Positions 45,228 to 55,963 of a DNA stretch of 64,000 nt are shown piece after piece (positions within the stretch are counted from its first letter, which is position 1; each line of letters begins with the position of its first letter). A model generated the notes under the pieces. That model saw nothing but the letters and a program-made list of their open reading frames with translations. It searched no databases and was not told where the DNA came from. A program made the translations under genes and the position numbers. Origin of the DNA: Mantamonas sphyraenae (lineage: Eukaryota; CRuMs; Mantamonadidae); the NCBI GenBank assembly GCA_026936335.1, contig JAPMXV010000036.1, positions 62,001-126,000 on the forward strand, in the 5' to 3' direction.

Positions 45228-46790
45228 ATGAGCAGCAGCAGCAAGGAGGATGCAACGGGTGATGAAAACACAGTGCCAACCATGGACACGCGTGTGCAGC
45301 AGATGACAGAGGATGTAAAGGCTGTGTACGAGGCACAGGAGGGGCTGGAGGGGCTGTTGGTTCGCTTGCGCCGCGTCAACACACTGCTGCAGGACAGCAC
45401 GCGTGAGTTGGCTCTGCATTCGGCTGTGCTGAAAGCATCCAAAGAGCAGCTGCCAGCGCTGGCCACCATTCTGTGTGGGATGCTCAGTGGCTCGGGGGTG
45501 CCTGTGGAATGTGTGCACGAGGCACTGCACCTGACCACACACCTGGTGCGCATCCACGGCCTGCGTTGGCTCAACGCTGCCCAATCGTCGGGTGGATGGG
45601 CATTGCGACAGAACAACGGGGACACAGAAGGGGGTAAAGAGGCACAGGGAGACGGAAATCGGGCGTCCTCCTCGTCCTCGACGTCCTTGACACCCGTGTG
45701 TGACGTGTGTGGCAAGGCGAGCAAGTCACGGTGCAGTCGGTGCCAGGCACGACGCTATTGTGGCAGGGAATGCCAGGTGGCAGACTGGAAGGACGGCCAC
45801 AAGCTGGTGTGCTCGGAACTGGGCAAGCAGACGATTCGCAAAGCAGCGGCCAAGGATCAGCAACTTGTGCTGGCCATGTGTGGTCAGTCGGGTGCACAGC
45901 TGCGTTTGACGCTGGAGCAGCTGCAGGACGACGTCGACGAGGCGGAGTTGGAGGCCACGCGGTCGGCCGTTCTCTTCCTTCACCTCATGGCACGGGATCT
46001 CGACGAAACCACCTTTTCGCTGGACAGCGCCAGTTTGGAGGTGTTGGTGAACATAGAAGGGTGGATGCACGCATGCACGGACGACCTCATGCAGTTGGTG
46101 GACCACCTCAGCACGCTGTCGACACAGGCACTCAAACCATGGCTACAAGCACACACGGCACACAATCGCCTTGCAAACGCAGCCATCACCTGTCTCGGGC
46201 TCCTGTGGCTTCAGGACGACCATGCACATTCACACTGTGAACGCCTGCTGCCCTGGGCGCTGCAACACTTCCCTGTCGCCACAGCGCCCGCGTGGCTGTT
46301 TGTCGCCGATGAGCAACAGTATGCACAGGTTACAGACACACTGGTGGACTTTGTATGCGATCAGCTTGCCTGGGGCACGTACGACGTCCTTCACACCATG
46401 TGGGAACCCAACGCGGTGATATTGGCCTTCTACAGCGCCCTCAGCGCTCTGGTGGCATTGGCAGACACGCAGCTACACACTCACGAGCGAGTGTCCCTTC
46501 TGATGTCCCACCTGGCAGCCATTGGCGACCATGCACAGGTCGCACCTGTCGAGGTGCTTCAATGGCAACTCATAGACAAGGGAGCCACCTTTGAATACCA
46601 ACAGGTCGGGGAACACAGCCCCCTCCGCAATCTACTCACCTCGGAAGCCACTAGCCTATTCCTTGCGGGGCTTCAGCGACGTGGCGACGGCTTTCTCCCT
46701 CCTGAGGGCGAGCTGGAGTGGCAAGACGACGATGATGCAGAGATGTGGATGAGGATCAACTCGGAAGCGTTCGTGTCGTCAGTCAGCTGA
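45228..46790 (+). CDS. MYND zinc-finger protein
   Basis: Single-exon protein of 520 residues. A MYND finger lies near residues 150-190: CDVCGKASKSRCSRCQARRY, then CGRECQVADWKDGHKLVC, with all eight zinc ligands in place. MYND fingers bind proline-rich peptides. The rest is helical with no SET domain, so it is not a SMYD methyltransferase; the HEAT-like or ARM-like C-terminal half cannot be named. The C terminus is acidic. The start at 45228 (MSSSSKEDATGD) is preferred over upstream non-ATG frames. The stop codon is 6 bp from the stop of the opposite gene. Confidence 0.83.
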   Translation: MSSSSKEDATGDENTVPTMDTRVQQMTEDVKAVYEAQEGLEGLLVRLRRVNTLLQDSTRELALHSAVLKASKEQLPALATILCGMLSGSGVPVECVHEALHLTTHLVRIHGLRWLNAAQSSGGWALRQNNGDTEGGKEAQGDGNRASSSSSTSLTPVCDVCGKASKSRCSRCQARRYCGRECQVADWKDGHKLVCSELGKQTIRKAAAKDQQLVLAMCGQSGAQLRLTLEQLQDDVDEAELEATRSAVLFLHLMARDLDETTFSLDSASLEVLVNIEGWMHACTDDLMQLVDHLSTLSTQALKPWLQAHTAHNRLANAAITCLGLLWLQDDHAHSHCERLLPWALQHFPVATAPAWLFVADEQQYAQVTDTLVDFVCDQLAWGTYDVLHTMWEPNAVILAFYSALSALVALADTQLHTHERVSLLMSHLAAIGDHAQVAPVEVLQWQLIDKGATFEYQQVGEHSPLRNLLTSEATSLFLAGLQRRGDGFLPPEGELEWQDDDDAEMWMRINSEAFVSSVS

Positions 46791-46796
46791 GTTTTT

Positions 46797-47388
46797 TTAG
46801 TGGATGGAGATGTCGGCGCAGGAATAGAACGTGGGCACATCCGGGTTGTTTGTGTTGTACACTGTGCGCAGCACGGCATGCTCCATCTTCTTGTTGGGGA
46901 TTTCAATCACCGCAGTCATGTCGATGGGCGCTTCCATGTCCGTATCGGGTACTGTGGCAGAGTGGTGTCAGTTTCGTGCAACATCTCTGCCCGTTGTGAC
47001 AACGTCAACCCATTCCCTGCTCCCTTCGGGGGCTTTTCCCTTGACACACGATATTCGGGGGCAATCCACGCAACTCACCGAGGGCCAGCAGGGTGAAGTT
47101 GGTCGGGTTGGGACCAACGCCAAGGCCGATGGCAAAGTTGCCAACGTTCTCCGGGTAATAGTGGTTCAGGTTCTTGTTGAACGTCACTTGCACCTGAGAT
47201 CCGGCCTTGACGAAAGCCTTGGGAGTCTCCGCAGGGCGGCCACCGCAAGCGGGGGTGTGCAGGAAGCAGTCGCTGGACGCAGGCTTGCTGATGTCCATGC
47301 TACCACGCTGATGCGGGTGCACAAAGCACACGTGGGCCGACACGGCGGCGACGAGAAGAATCAGGGCAAAGGCGCGAGCGGCGATCAT
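46797..47388 (-). CDS. Secreted protein with N-terminal His after signal cleavage (LPMO/X325-like candidate)
   Basis: 154 residues in two exons (47079-47388 and 46797-46951; intron 126 nt with donor GTGAGT). The signal peptide MIAARAFALILLVAAVSA would be cut just before H-V-C-F-V-H-P-H-Q-R-G, leaving His as residue 1, which is the hallmark of copper histidine-brace proteins such as lytic polysaccharide monooxygenases and the X325/BIM1 group. A second His lies in FNKNLNHYYPENVG. Cys pairs (SDCFLHTPACGG and TFYSCADISIH) suggest disulfides. The beta-rich length fits a compact LPMO-like fold. Whether it is an enzyme or a copper carrier is open. It shares a 142-bp divergent region with the peptidase-like gene and ends 6 bp from the MYND stop. 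Confidence 0.72.
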
Positions 47389-47530
47389 TTGGATTTTTTG
47401 AGGTGGCTGTGCATTCGCACGCTCCACCACCTTCCTGCCAAGTATCATTAGCACCCAGAACCACCTCCACTGAAACCTCGCACGTGTTCACACCAAACCT
47501 CAGCACCACCTCCCCTGCAACACCCAACCC
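47389..47530. promoter_or_regulatory. Divergent intergenic region, LPMO-like and peptidase-like genes
   Basis: 142 bp between start codons at 47388 (minus) and 47531 (plus). No recognised motif. Confidence 0.6.
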
Positions 47531-49253
47531 ATGTCACACGAACGCCCTTTCCTCGAGCGTGCCACATCCATCGGCCCTGGCGAAGAAGGCCTCAACGAAG
47601 CTGTGCTGAAAGAAGGCGGCTCGCTGGAAGTCGTGCTTGAGCACACCACGTCTGAAGTCTCGCCGCTGGACGACGCCACAGAATGTTGTGGAAGCTTGGT
47701 GTGGGCCCTCGTCCACGAGGTCCTGACCACTCTGGCCGACATCGAAGCCGAGGAAGAGCCTGTCGACACCGATGCATGCACCCCAAAGCGACTGCTCACC
47801 CCGCTCCTGCAACAGCTGCACTACAATCACCCGCGTGGCGACCTCCTCCAACAAGGGAAATTGTTCGAAGTTCCCGTCCTCCACCAGGCCTACCCTTCCA
47901 ACTGCGGCCACCACGCCCTCTACAACGCAAAGACTATTATGCGTGCCGCCTGTGCCGACTCTGATGAAGATGCCATGGCCATCCTGTACGCCCAGCCATC
48001 CCCCGCCCCACCCTTTTTTGCCCCCACTTGACTCACCCCTCCCTCGCCCATCCCTTCCCACCCTCATGATCCTCGTCCTCCCCTGCAGCACTTCCCTCGA
48101 ATCCAACGTCCGCTTCTGGCACGCATACTGGCGCCAGAAGCGGCAGGTGCTCCAACGCCCTGCACACAAGAGCGACATTGTCGAGCGAGAAGACATGCTG
48201 ACCATGCTCGATGGGGACCCGCTCATTCACCGCCTCAACTACACCTCACTGCCCGACATCGGGTTCCACTCCCTCCTCAACGCCGTCATGGAGAGTGAAC
48301 AGGTCCTCGCTCTCCAGGCGACCTTCAACCACCTCCAGGGCGCCTCCGACTGCTGCCACGCCTTTCTCATTGGCCTCACCAACCATTGGACCACAGTGTT
48401 TATCAACAAAGTGGACGGCCAACAGGAAACCTTTTTCCTGGACTCGCGCGATCTCTGGCTTCTCAACGCCACTGCCACCCGCATCCGGACCATCCTCGAA
48501 GAGGCCAAGGAGCGCCACCCGGAATGGCGAGGCTACAACGTCGACATGTACATCGAGAGCCTCAAAGACGTCGATTTTGTCATGCACATGCTCGACTCGT
48601 GTGCAGCAGGCGACGACGACTTTCTCGAGCTCTACCTCGACGTCTACCTTGGCACAGGCATGCTGGACAGCTTTGATGAGTGGGTTGCACCCATGTTTCC
48701 CCACCTGCGCACCTCCAGACTGCCCACCATCCGCATCTACGGCTCCGAGTGGAATTGCGGGGTGCCAGGGTGCGACTGTCTGCTCCATCCATTCTCTACC
48801 GCCACCGTTCACGCCTCCCCGGCCAAAGGCATCGTCATGCCCTCCTCCAACGCGGATTCCCTCGACACTAGCGTCGACACCGCCCAGCTCGCCCAGGATG
48901 TTGCCGCAGACAACGAGAGCCCTCGCGAGACCCTCCTGATGTGGCTCCTCTGTGGATGGCATCCCACCCTGATCCGAACCACAGTGTGCGACCGTCTCCA
49001 AGCCATTGGCGTCCACCACGTCTCCGAAGCGCTCCTTGGGCGCCTCCACTCGTGGATCGAAAGCCTTGCCGAACCGCTGGATCTCCAGCACCTGGACGAC
49101 TCGCAGCACGATGGACCCCCCGTCGATGACGACACAAACGCCATGTTGCACACTCTGCGTGATGCCCTGGTCATCATTGGTCTCGATGTGCTGTGCCTCA
49201 CAGAGCTGCCGCTGGGCGTCGAGTGGAAACGGGCTGCTCAAGACACCTCATGA
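47531..49253 (+). CDS. Candidate papain-fold cysteine peptidase of unknown family
   Basis: 539 residues in two exons (47531-47985 and 48089-49253; donor GTACGC, phase 2). It has QAYPSNCGHHALYNAKTI (Asn-Cys-Gly before a helix, as at a papain-type nucleophile), then about 140 residues later CHAFLIGLTNHWTTVFINK (His-Trp on a beta strand), then ETFFLDSRD (Asp/Asn partner). The order Cys-His-Asp equals papain, USP and Josephin enzymes, not Ulp1. This would suit a deubiquitinase or related hydrolase, but I do not recognise the family and no ubiquitin-binding motif is visible. The C-terminal half has a CGVPGCDC cluster and helical sequence. The stop is 15 bp from the convergent PDI-like gene. Confidence 0.65.
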
Positions 49254-49268
49254 CTCAAGCAATGCAAT

Positions 49269-51024
49269 TCATTCTTCCTCTCCTCCCCCATCCCTTTCCT
49301 CTCCACCTTCTTCCCTCAACACCCCCAGCCACTCCCGCATGGACGCACCATCACGCTGGCCCAGAAACCCAAGTGTCTCGACACCGGCAAACGTGCGAAG
49401 TGAACCTGAATCGAGGTCGGATTGCAGCGCAGAGGGCACACGTGGCATAAATACGCGCACTTCAGGATAGGTGCGGATGTGTAGGGATGGGTCGACGTCG
49501 TTTGCGTTGGCATCCAGCAGCAGGAAGCGTCCAGTGGCGTTAAACTCGCCTGCAAGCGTGTCCCACAACGGCACGAACCGCCGGCTATACACGCTGTACG
49601 GCAGCACAAAGTTGACAAAGACGGGCTCATGCGTGTCGTTGGCCTCCATATGGGCCAGAGTCGCCTCCAGCTGCTTCCAACTGACCCGCTGCACGTGACG
49701 CAGGTCGCCCACCCAACCATCCTTCTCTACCGCCTCCTGCGCCGTCTCACTTCGCAGCGACGGCGCCACACGGTCCGCTTCCACATCGCGACAGAACGCA
49801 AGCAGCTTCTCTGCATCGATAGCACTGTGCACCTCATCGTCATTGCGAGCCAACACATAATTCCGTTCCCTGGGCGTGTGCATGATCACAGCCTCCACAG
49901 CCTCCAGCTGCACACGCTCCAGCCCAAATTGCCGCTTCCAGTCATTGTACATGCGTGCATCGACCCAGTGGAGTGTCATACGCGGATGCAACGCGGGTGC
50001 AATCTCCAGCATCGCACTCACCTGCGTACGTACGAGAGCAGACTGCCGTGCATCCACAAACACAATCAACGCCGGCTTGCGCAGATCCATGCGCAGTTTC
50101 CAATTGTTGCCGTGCAGCTCGTCCACCATGCGTCGCCCAAACATTTCCAACCACTCCTGCACATCTTCCATCGGTGCGGCCTCGGCCGCCATGGGACGCA
50201 TTTGCACTTCGCCGCCTGCGTTGCGAAGGATCAGAAAGCGTGGGGTGTCCAGTTTGTAGCCCACAGCGGGCAATTCCAACAGCTGCTGTGCGGAAAAGTA
50301 TTCGCCGGGCGATTGGTCGCGCAGATTGAACATGGAGGCCGCTTCCGGATCCATGACGGCGACAAACCAGTGCTGGGCTTGGTATGCGGCAGCCACACGT
50401 GCATACTCGGGCATGGGTGGCAACAGACCAATCACCATGTGTTCGTTGGGCGGCACGTCGCGTGCAAACACCTCCAGGGCACGTTCGGGCGAATCCACAT
50501 CCATGCGCACTGTGTTGCTGCACAGACGCAACGCAAAATCGGCCATTGCCTCCCCACGCATGGGTTGCCGGTAGTGCAACGGCTTGCCGTCTCGAAACAG
50601 CACCACCCGCGGGTGGCCGTGCACACCGTACCGTTGCCGGATGTTGCGGTACGCATTGCCGTTTACCGTGGCCAGTCGCAGTGCCACCCTGTCCTCAGGG
50701 TCTCGAGCACGCACCATCTCCGCCGCCCGTCCATACTCCCGCAGTGCCCCCTGCGAGTGTGCACAATGCGGCGCCCAGAACAGCACCAGCCCACAGCGCC
50801 GTTGACTCACAAAATGTGCAAACGACTGTGCGTTCAGTTCGCCCACCTCTCCTGCCTCCATCTCTCCCATTCCTCCAATCTGGCCATCCTCCTCCTCCTC
50901 CCCCTCCAGCCGGCCCGGAGCAACTCCTCCTTTCGCCTTCCGTGCAGCCTCCTCGTCCCCTCCCATCCCAACAACACCTGCTTGTCCTCCACCACCACCA
51001 CTTGCTCCCCCCATGGCTTGCCTT

Positions 51025-51056
<32 letters not shown>

Positions 51057-51434
51057 CCTGACCTTGATCTGCTCCATCATGGCTCGCATCTTGGCTTGCT
51101 GGGCCGCCAGCCTCTCAGCCCGCGTTTCTTCCGCCCCGTCAGCATCCAACGCTGCACGTATCTGTGCCAACACGCGTGCCTCTGTGCTTCGACGTCGCAA
51201 TCGTTCCACTTGCGTCAGCTGCCTTTGGATTTGCGTCAGCACAGCCTGCGGCACCCCGTTGCCGTCGGCGTACTCCTCGTCCAGTTCAAACTCGTCTGCC
51301 ATCTCCTGCAGATGTTCCCCCGCCTCTTCCGCCTCTCCTCTTGCTTCTGTTGCCAGTCTGCCCATGGCCAGGGTCATTATCAACACCAGCCTTGCCACCA
51401 GCACCTGCTTCCGCCTCGCCTGCGTCGTCGTCAT
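49269..51434 (-). CDS. PDI-like protein with CxxS active site, four thioredoxin-like domains
   Basis: 721-residue single-exon protein. The signal sequence (RKQVLVARLVLIMTLAMGRL) follows MTTTQAR. A charged helical region with a Gln-Ala repeat precedes a thioredoxin domain with VLFWAPHCAHSQGALREYG, where WCGHC is replaced by HCAHS (CxxS). The following domains look like b and b' (no Cys). The last has VFVNFVLPYSVYSRRFVPLW, with SVYS in place of CxxC. A CxxS site can form mixed disulfides but not oxidise freely, as in ERp44. No KDEL-type signal is seen (ends GGGEEE). A role in thiol-based retention or as a chaperone in the secretory pathway is inferred. The start at 51434 is 150 bp from divergent PIG-A. 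Confidence 0.85.
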
Positions 51435-51584
51435 CACACTGGCGCCCCCAGCGCACACCCGTACCACACACCACACCTCTCCACCGTTGGTCTCGGTTTG
51501 TCCATCCCTCCTCGTCTGATCCCTCTCTTCCTCTGCACCCCATTACACCGTGCACACTCCCGCCTTTGTCCGGCCCAACCCAAA
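51435..51584. promoter_or_regulatory. Divergent intergenic region, PDI-like and PIG-A genes
   Basis: 150 bp between starts at 51434 (minus) and 51585 (plus). Both products act in the ER, so shared control would make sense; no motif is evident. Confidence 0.6.
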
Positions 51585-51782
51585 ATGAGCGGAAGCGACG
51601 GCGAGTCGAAGCGGCGGCATCGACGCCGAAAGTCGGCTGCCACAGGCTCCACCTCAACAACCACCACAGGCGCAAGCCAAAAGTCACGCAAACACAAGCG
51701 CACGCGTTCTGTGGACGTCAGCAAACGAAGGAAATCGGGCGGCGGTGGCTCTGGCAACGGCGGCCTGACAGCGTCGTCATCG

Positions 51783-51819
<37 letters not shown>

Positions 51820-53582
51820 TGTCAGGCACGGCTGGCAGTGGCGCAGGCAGCGGTGGCGACGACGCCTCCTCGTCGTTGTGGGAACGCAGGTACCACGGCC
51901 CGCGTGCAAGCCTGTCGTCGGGAGGCATGGACAAGGAAGATGGCACAATGCCACACATGTCCGTGTCGTTGACCACACACCACAGTGGCAGCAGCACACA
52001 CTACAGTGGCGGCGACGACGACGACGAGGCTGCGGGCCATTCCGAGCTCTCGCCCACGTCGGCCAACACCTTCCACAACCAATCCTTCTACGAGGACAAG
52101 GCCTCATGGTCCAATTGGGAGCCACGCATGCGTCCCAACCCATCCAACAGCGACCCGGTGACACCCACGGGCCACGATGCCGACGTGGCAGCCTTCACCC
52201 TGGACGGCCACCTCGATTTGCAGCGCGTCCTCGACGACCGCATTGGCTCCGGAGACGACGAAACCACGGGACAGGGACCAAAGATGCGCCACCGCGTCGC
52301 ACTGGTGTGTGACATGATGTGGCCCAACGTGGGTGGCGTAGAGGCACACCTGTACCAACTGAGCCAGTGTCTGGTGCGCATGGGCCACAAAGTCATCATT
52401 GTCACCCATGCCTACGGCAACCGTTACGGCGTCCGTTACCTCACCAGTGGGCTCAAGGTGTATTATCTGCCCTTTTACCCGTTCTACCGTTCCAACTCCT
52501 GGCCCACCATCTTTGCCTTTTTCCCGCTCTTTCGTCAGATTGTGCTTCGCGAGCGCATCACCATTGTGCACGGCCACCAGGCGTTCTCCTCTCTGTGCCA
52601 TGAGGCCATCCTGCATGCCACCACCATGGGCATCCGCACCTGCTTCACCGACCACTCGCTGTTTGGCTTTGACGACGCCAGCAGCTTCCACACCAACAAG
52701 TTTCTCAAGTTTACGTTGTCCAACATCAAACACGTCGTCTGTGTGTCCTACACCAGCAAGGAGAACACCGTGCTGCGTGCACGCCTGGACCCACGCACGG
52801 TGTCGGTGATCCCCAACGCCGTCGACGCTGCCTCCTTCCAACCCGACCCCAGCCGTCGCGACCCGGAACGCATCACTGTCGTGGTCATGAGCCGTCTCGT
52901 GTACCGCAAGGGCATCGACCTCCTCGTCGACGTCATCCCCACCGTCTGTGCACGCTTCCCCGAGGTCGACTTTATTATTGGCGGCGATGGCCCCATGCGT
53001 GTTCTCCTGGAGGAGATGCGCGATCTCCACAACCTCCACGAACGTGTGGAGATGTTGGGTGCCAAGTCGCACTCCGATGTCCGCGATGTCCTTGTCCGCG
53101 GCCACATCTTTCTCAACTCCTCCCTCACAGAAGCCTTTTGCATGGCCATCGTCGAGGCCGCCTCGTGTGGTCTCTTGGTGGTGTCGACACGCGTGGGAGG
53201 CGTCCCCGAGGTGCTGCCTTCCCACATGCTTATGTTGGCCGAGCCCGAAGCCGAGGCGCTGTCCAGCAAGCTCGGCGAAGCCATCCACAAGCTCAAGAGC
53301 GTCGATACGTATGCCTTTCATGACCAAGTGGCCTCGATGTACTCTTGGGACAACGTGGCCCAACGCACCGTTCATGTGTACGAGCAGATTGCCCAACTGG
53401 ACGACATGCCCTTTATCGAGCGACTGCGTCGCTACTACGGCTGTGGCTTGTGGGCCGGCAAAGTGTTTTGTGCCATTGCTGCCCTGGACTATCTCCTCTG
53501 GCGCATCCTCGAGTGGGCCTATCCCGCAGACGAGATTGAAGATGCCGAAGACTGGCCCATTTCCGACGATTGGGAGCTGTGA
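51585..53582 (+). CDS. PIGA: GPI N-acetylglucosaminyltransferase catalytic subunit with long N-terminal extension
   Basis: Transfers GlcNAc from UDP-GlcNAc to phosphatidylinositol, the first step of GPI-anchor synthesis, on the cytosolic face of the ER. The GT4 domain starts near residue 235 (HRVALVCDMMWPNVGGVEAH). Signatures include HGHQAFSSLCHEA, TDHSLFGF, SVIPNAVDAASFQ, VVMSRLVYRKGIDLL, IIGGDGPM and the donor-binding FLNSSLTEAFCMAIVEAAS. One membrane segment near the C terminus is VFCAIAALDYLLWRILEW. Normal PIG-A is about 480 residues; here 665. The extra 230 residues at the front are disordered, basic (ESKRRHRRRKS, KSRKHKRTRS) and Ser rich (TCG repeats near 51780-51820). Single exon; start at 51585. 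Confidence 0.96.
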
Positions 53583-53661
53583 ACGTGGCTGGAGGTGGGA
53601 GGGGAGAGGGGGTTTGTTCTCATTGTTCTCATCAAAATCAACACCCGTCTTCGTTGTCGTC

Positions 53662-55633
53662 TCAGGTCTGCTTGGCACTCAGGGTGAACTTGTCCAGGAC
53701 GGTAAAGTCGCGGTCCTCGATAAACTGCCAGGTCAGGCTCTTGCGGGTCACTTGCATGAAGCCAAACCCATAGCGTGCGTATCGAGCGGCACTCCAGGAG
53801 GGCACGTCCTTGGGGTCGGGGAAGTGCGAGTCGATGTGCTCCTTGCAGCCTGCAGCGCCGTCGACGACATACACGGGGCCCGCAGGGTTGGGTTCCCACT
53901 TGTACATGGGAGTGGTGCGCTGGTAGTCGTGCACGTGTCCCGTAATGACCAGATCCACGCCGTACTTCATGAAAATGTCTTCCAGCCAAAGGAGAAAGTT
54001 GGCTGCGTCACGACCGCAATTGGCACTGCCCGGGTTCACACAGTAAAATGGACGATGGGCCATAACGATGATCCAGGGCCGTGCGGCACGGTTGGCTGCA
54101 GCCTTTGCCAGATCCTGCTCGATCCACGTGTGCTGTGCGGTGCCTGGAGAAATGTCTGCCACGAGGTCCGAGTGCCCCTCCGTGTTGATCGAGGTGATGT
54201 GCATGGGCCCGTAGTCGAAGCTGTAGTACAACGAACTGTTGGAGCCACTCTGTTGCCACGGCATGCCCATGCCAAACCGGTTGCGGTACGCCAGGAAATC
54301 CTCAAAGGATTCGTGGTTGCCCGGGCACGTCATCAGGGGCACAAACCCGGCAATGGGTTCCATCTTGCGCATGAACGAGTCCCACAGCGCCTGATACGTG
54401 TCTGCATACGACTCATCGCCCGCCTGAAGATACATGTCCACCTGTCCCCGCTGGCGCATCCCTGCCAGACGGTAGATCGAAGGGTCCGACACGTCCGTGG
54501 CACCCATGTCTGCCGTCACGGCAATGTTCCACGTGTCCTTCTTGGCATCCTCCGTCACAAACCACAGGTCCGGCTGCGAGTAGCCATGCCACACGTCCGG
54601 GTCACCGACCCGGTAGTAGAACTTGGTGGCCGGCGGCAAATCCGTAAGAGTCACCATGTGCAGGAAGCCCTTCCATCCACCAATGGTGTATGTCCACGAC
54701 GTCCCATTCACTGTCTTGGTGCCCGGTCCAAACCCGCCGTTCTGGGGACCAAAGTCGGGCTGCGGCTTGAACGGTTCCGGGCCAAACTGCACCTGTGTGG
54801 CTGTGTGTGCAACAAAAACGGGGGGGGGGTGGGGTGGGGGACCGAGTGAAGAGAAGGGAGAGGGGAGGGGAAAGGGAGGGGGGTGGGTGACGGTGGGTTA
54901 GTGTGTGTGGGGGGGAGGAGAAACGGACGGGTGTGTGGAAAACCAAGAATGTTCTTGCCGTCGGTGGCGGCCAAGCACCAAAATACCTACCACGCGGCGT
55001 CAACGTGGCCCACATGACCACCAGCTAACCCAGAGAGTATCATGGAGAGCGAGCGAGCGAGAGCGTGTGTGTGTGTGTGTGTGTGTGTGTGAGGGTGTGT
55101 GTGGGAAAGAGAGGTGAGCAATCCGGGGTCGTCCACGCCAGGCGAGCAAGCCCCCCCCCCCGTTTTTTGCGTTGACATTGAAAGGGACCTACCTCGTCGG
55201 GCTGACCCGTGACAGCCAAATGGATCTGCTCAGGCATGTTGGGAGACTCGCAGCAATCGACAGGACACAGCTCGAGGATGGTGCAGGTGGCATAGGTGCT
55301 GTAGCGCTCGTGGAGCTGAACCTCACCCAGGTTGAGCAGGTTGATGAGGGTTTGCACACGGGATTGGCACAGGGATTTGAGCGACGAGGGCAGCAGGTCG
55401 CACACCTTGTCCAACACCGCCTTGATTTCCGCCTCGGTGCTGTTCTTGCCCAAATCCTGGAGCAGGGTGGGCAGCAGCGTTGTGCAGGCAGGGCAAAAGT
55501 CCGTCGCCTCCACCGCGCCCTGCTTCTGCACAGGCGTGGTCATCATCATCGACGACGACAAACGGCCTCCTTCGCCCATACACAACCCCGCCATGGCCAG
55601 CATGGCAACAACGACAATGGCAATCTTGTTCAT
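53662..55633 (-). CDS. Saposin B domain fused to purple acid phosphatase
   Basis: Secreted or lysosomal phosphatase with a lipid-binding front domain. Signal peptide MNKIAIVVVAMLAMAGLCMG; a saposin domain with six Cys (FCPAC, KVC, SLC, ATC, ELC) follows. The purple acid phosphatase N-domain then starts MPEQIHLAVTGQPDE. The catalytic domain shows all five metal blocks: TADMGATD, QAGDESYAD, CPGNHESF, VMAHRPFYC and TGHVHDYQR. Three exons: start at 55633; intron 1 (donor GTAGGT) carries (GT)n; a short middle exon gives LVVMWATLTPRG; the third exon begins at the acceptor CACACAG with ATQVQFGPEPF. The arrangement resembles acid sphingomyelinase (saposin plus metallophosphatase), but here the enzyme is of the purple acid type. 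Confidence 0.9.
55059..55092. repeat. (GT)n microsatellite in intron 1 of the saposin-phosphatase gene
   Basis: About 16 GT units on the plus strand ((CA)n on the coding strand) lie between donor GTAGGT and the acceptor before CTGGTGGTC. Confidence 0.85.
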
Positions 55634-55705
55634 CAGGTGTGCGTTGGTTGTGTTGGGACAGGATGGGGAGGAGTCGCAGCTGCCTGCAACCCAGTTGCCT
55701 CCACA
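55634..55705. promoter_or_regulatory. 72-bp divergent region upstream of the saposin-phosphatase gene
   Basis: 72 bp separate the starts at 55633 (minus) and 55706 (plus). No motif recognised. Confidence 0.5.
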
Positions 55706-55963
55706 ATGGCCTCCTTGCCAGTGTTTGCCATCGACGCCGTCCTGCTCGAACGCTACATTGGCGCAAGCACAGGCATTGGTGGCTCGGACATTGCTCCCAG
55801 TGTGGTGCTCAAGAGCTCAGACGCCTCCGACTGGAAGCAGGAAGCCATCGGCCCGCTGGTCATCACCGCCCAACAGGGCACTCACTTTACAATCACCGTC
55901 AGCGAGTATCTTTCCTCCGCCGTAGGTTTCATGGAGCAGGTGCCCTTGGGATGGATCATTTGA
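55706..55963 (+). CDS. Small protein, 85 residues, unknown
   Basis: Single short frame, MASLPVFAIDAVLLERYIG..., ending VPLGWII. It has no signal peptide, Cys motif or low complexity. Good coding composition and an ATG directly after a divergent start support a real gene, but it could also be a mis-modelled 5' part of the EVH1-ankyrin gene that starts 70 bp later. No family recognised. Confidence 0.45.
   Translation: MASLPVFAIDAVLLERYIGASTGIGGSDIAPSVVLKSSDASDWKQEAIGPLVITAQQGTHFTITVSEYLSSAVGFMEQVPLGWII

Noticed and set aside
49629-51584. Upstream in-frame extension of PIG-A across the PDI-like gene
   Set aside because: It would read through the antisense of a well-supported gene; PIG-A has a good ATG at 51585.
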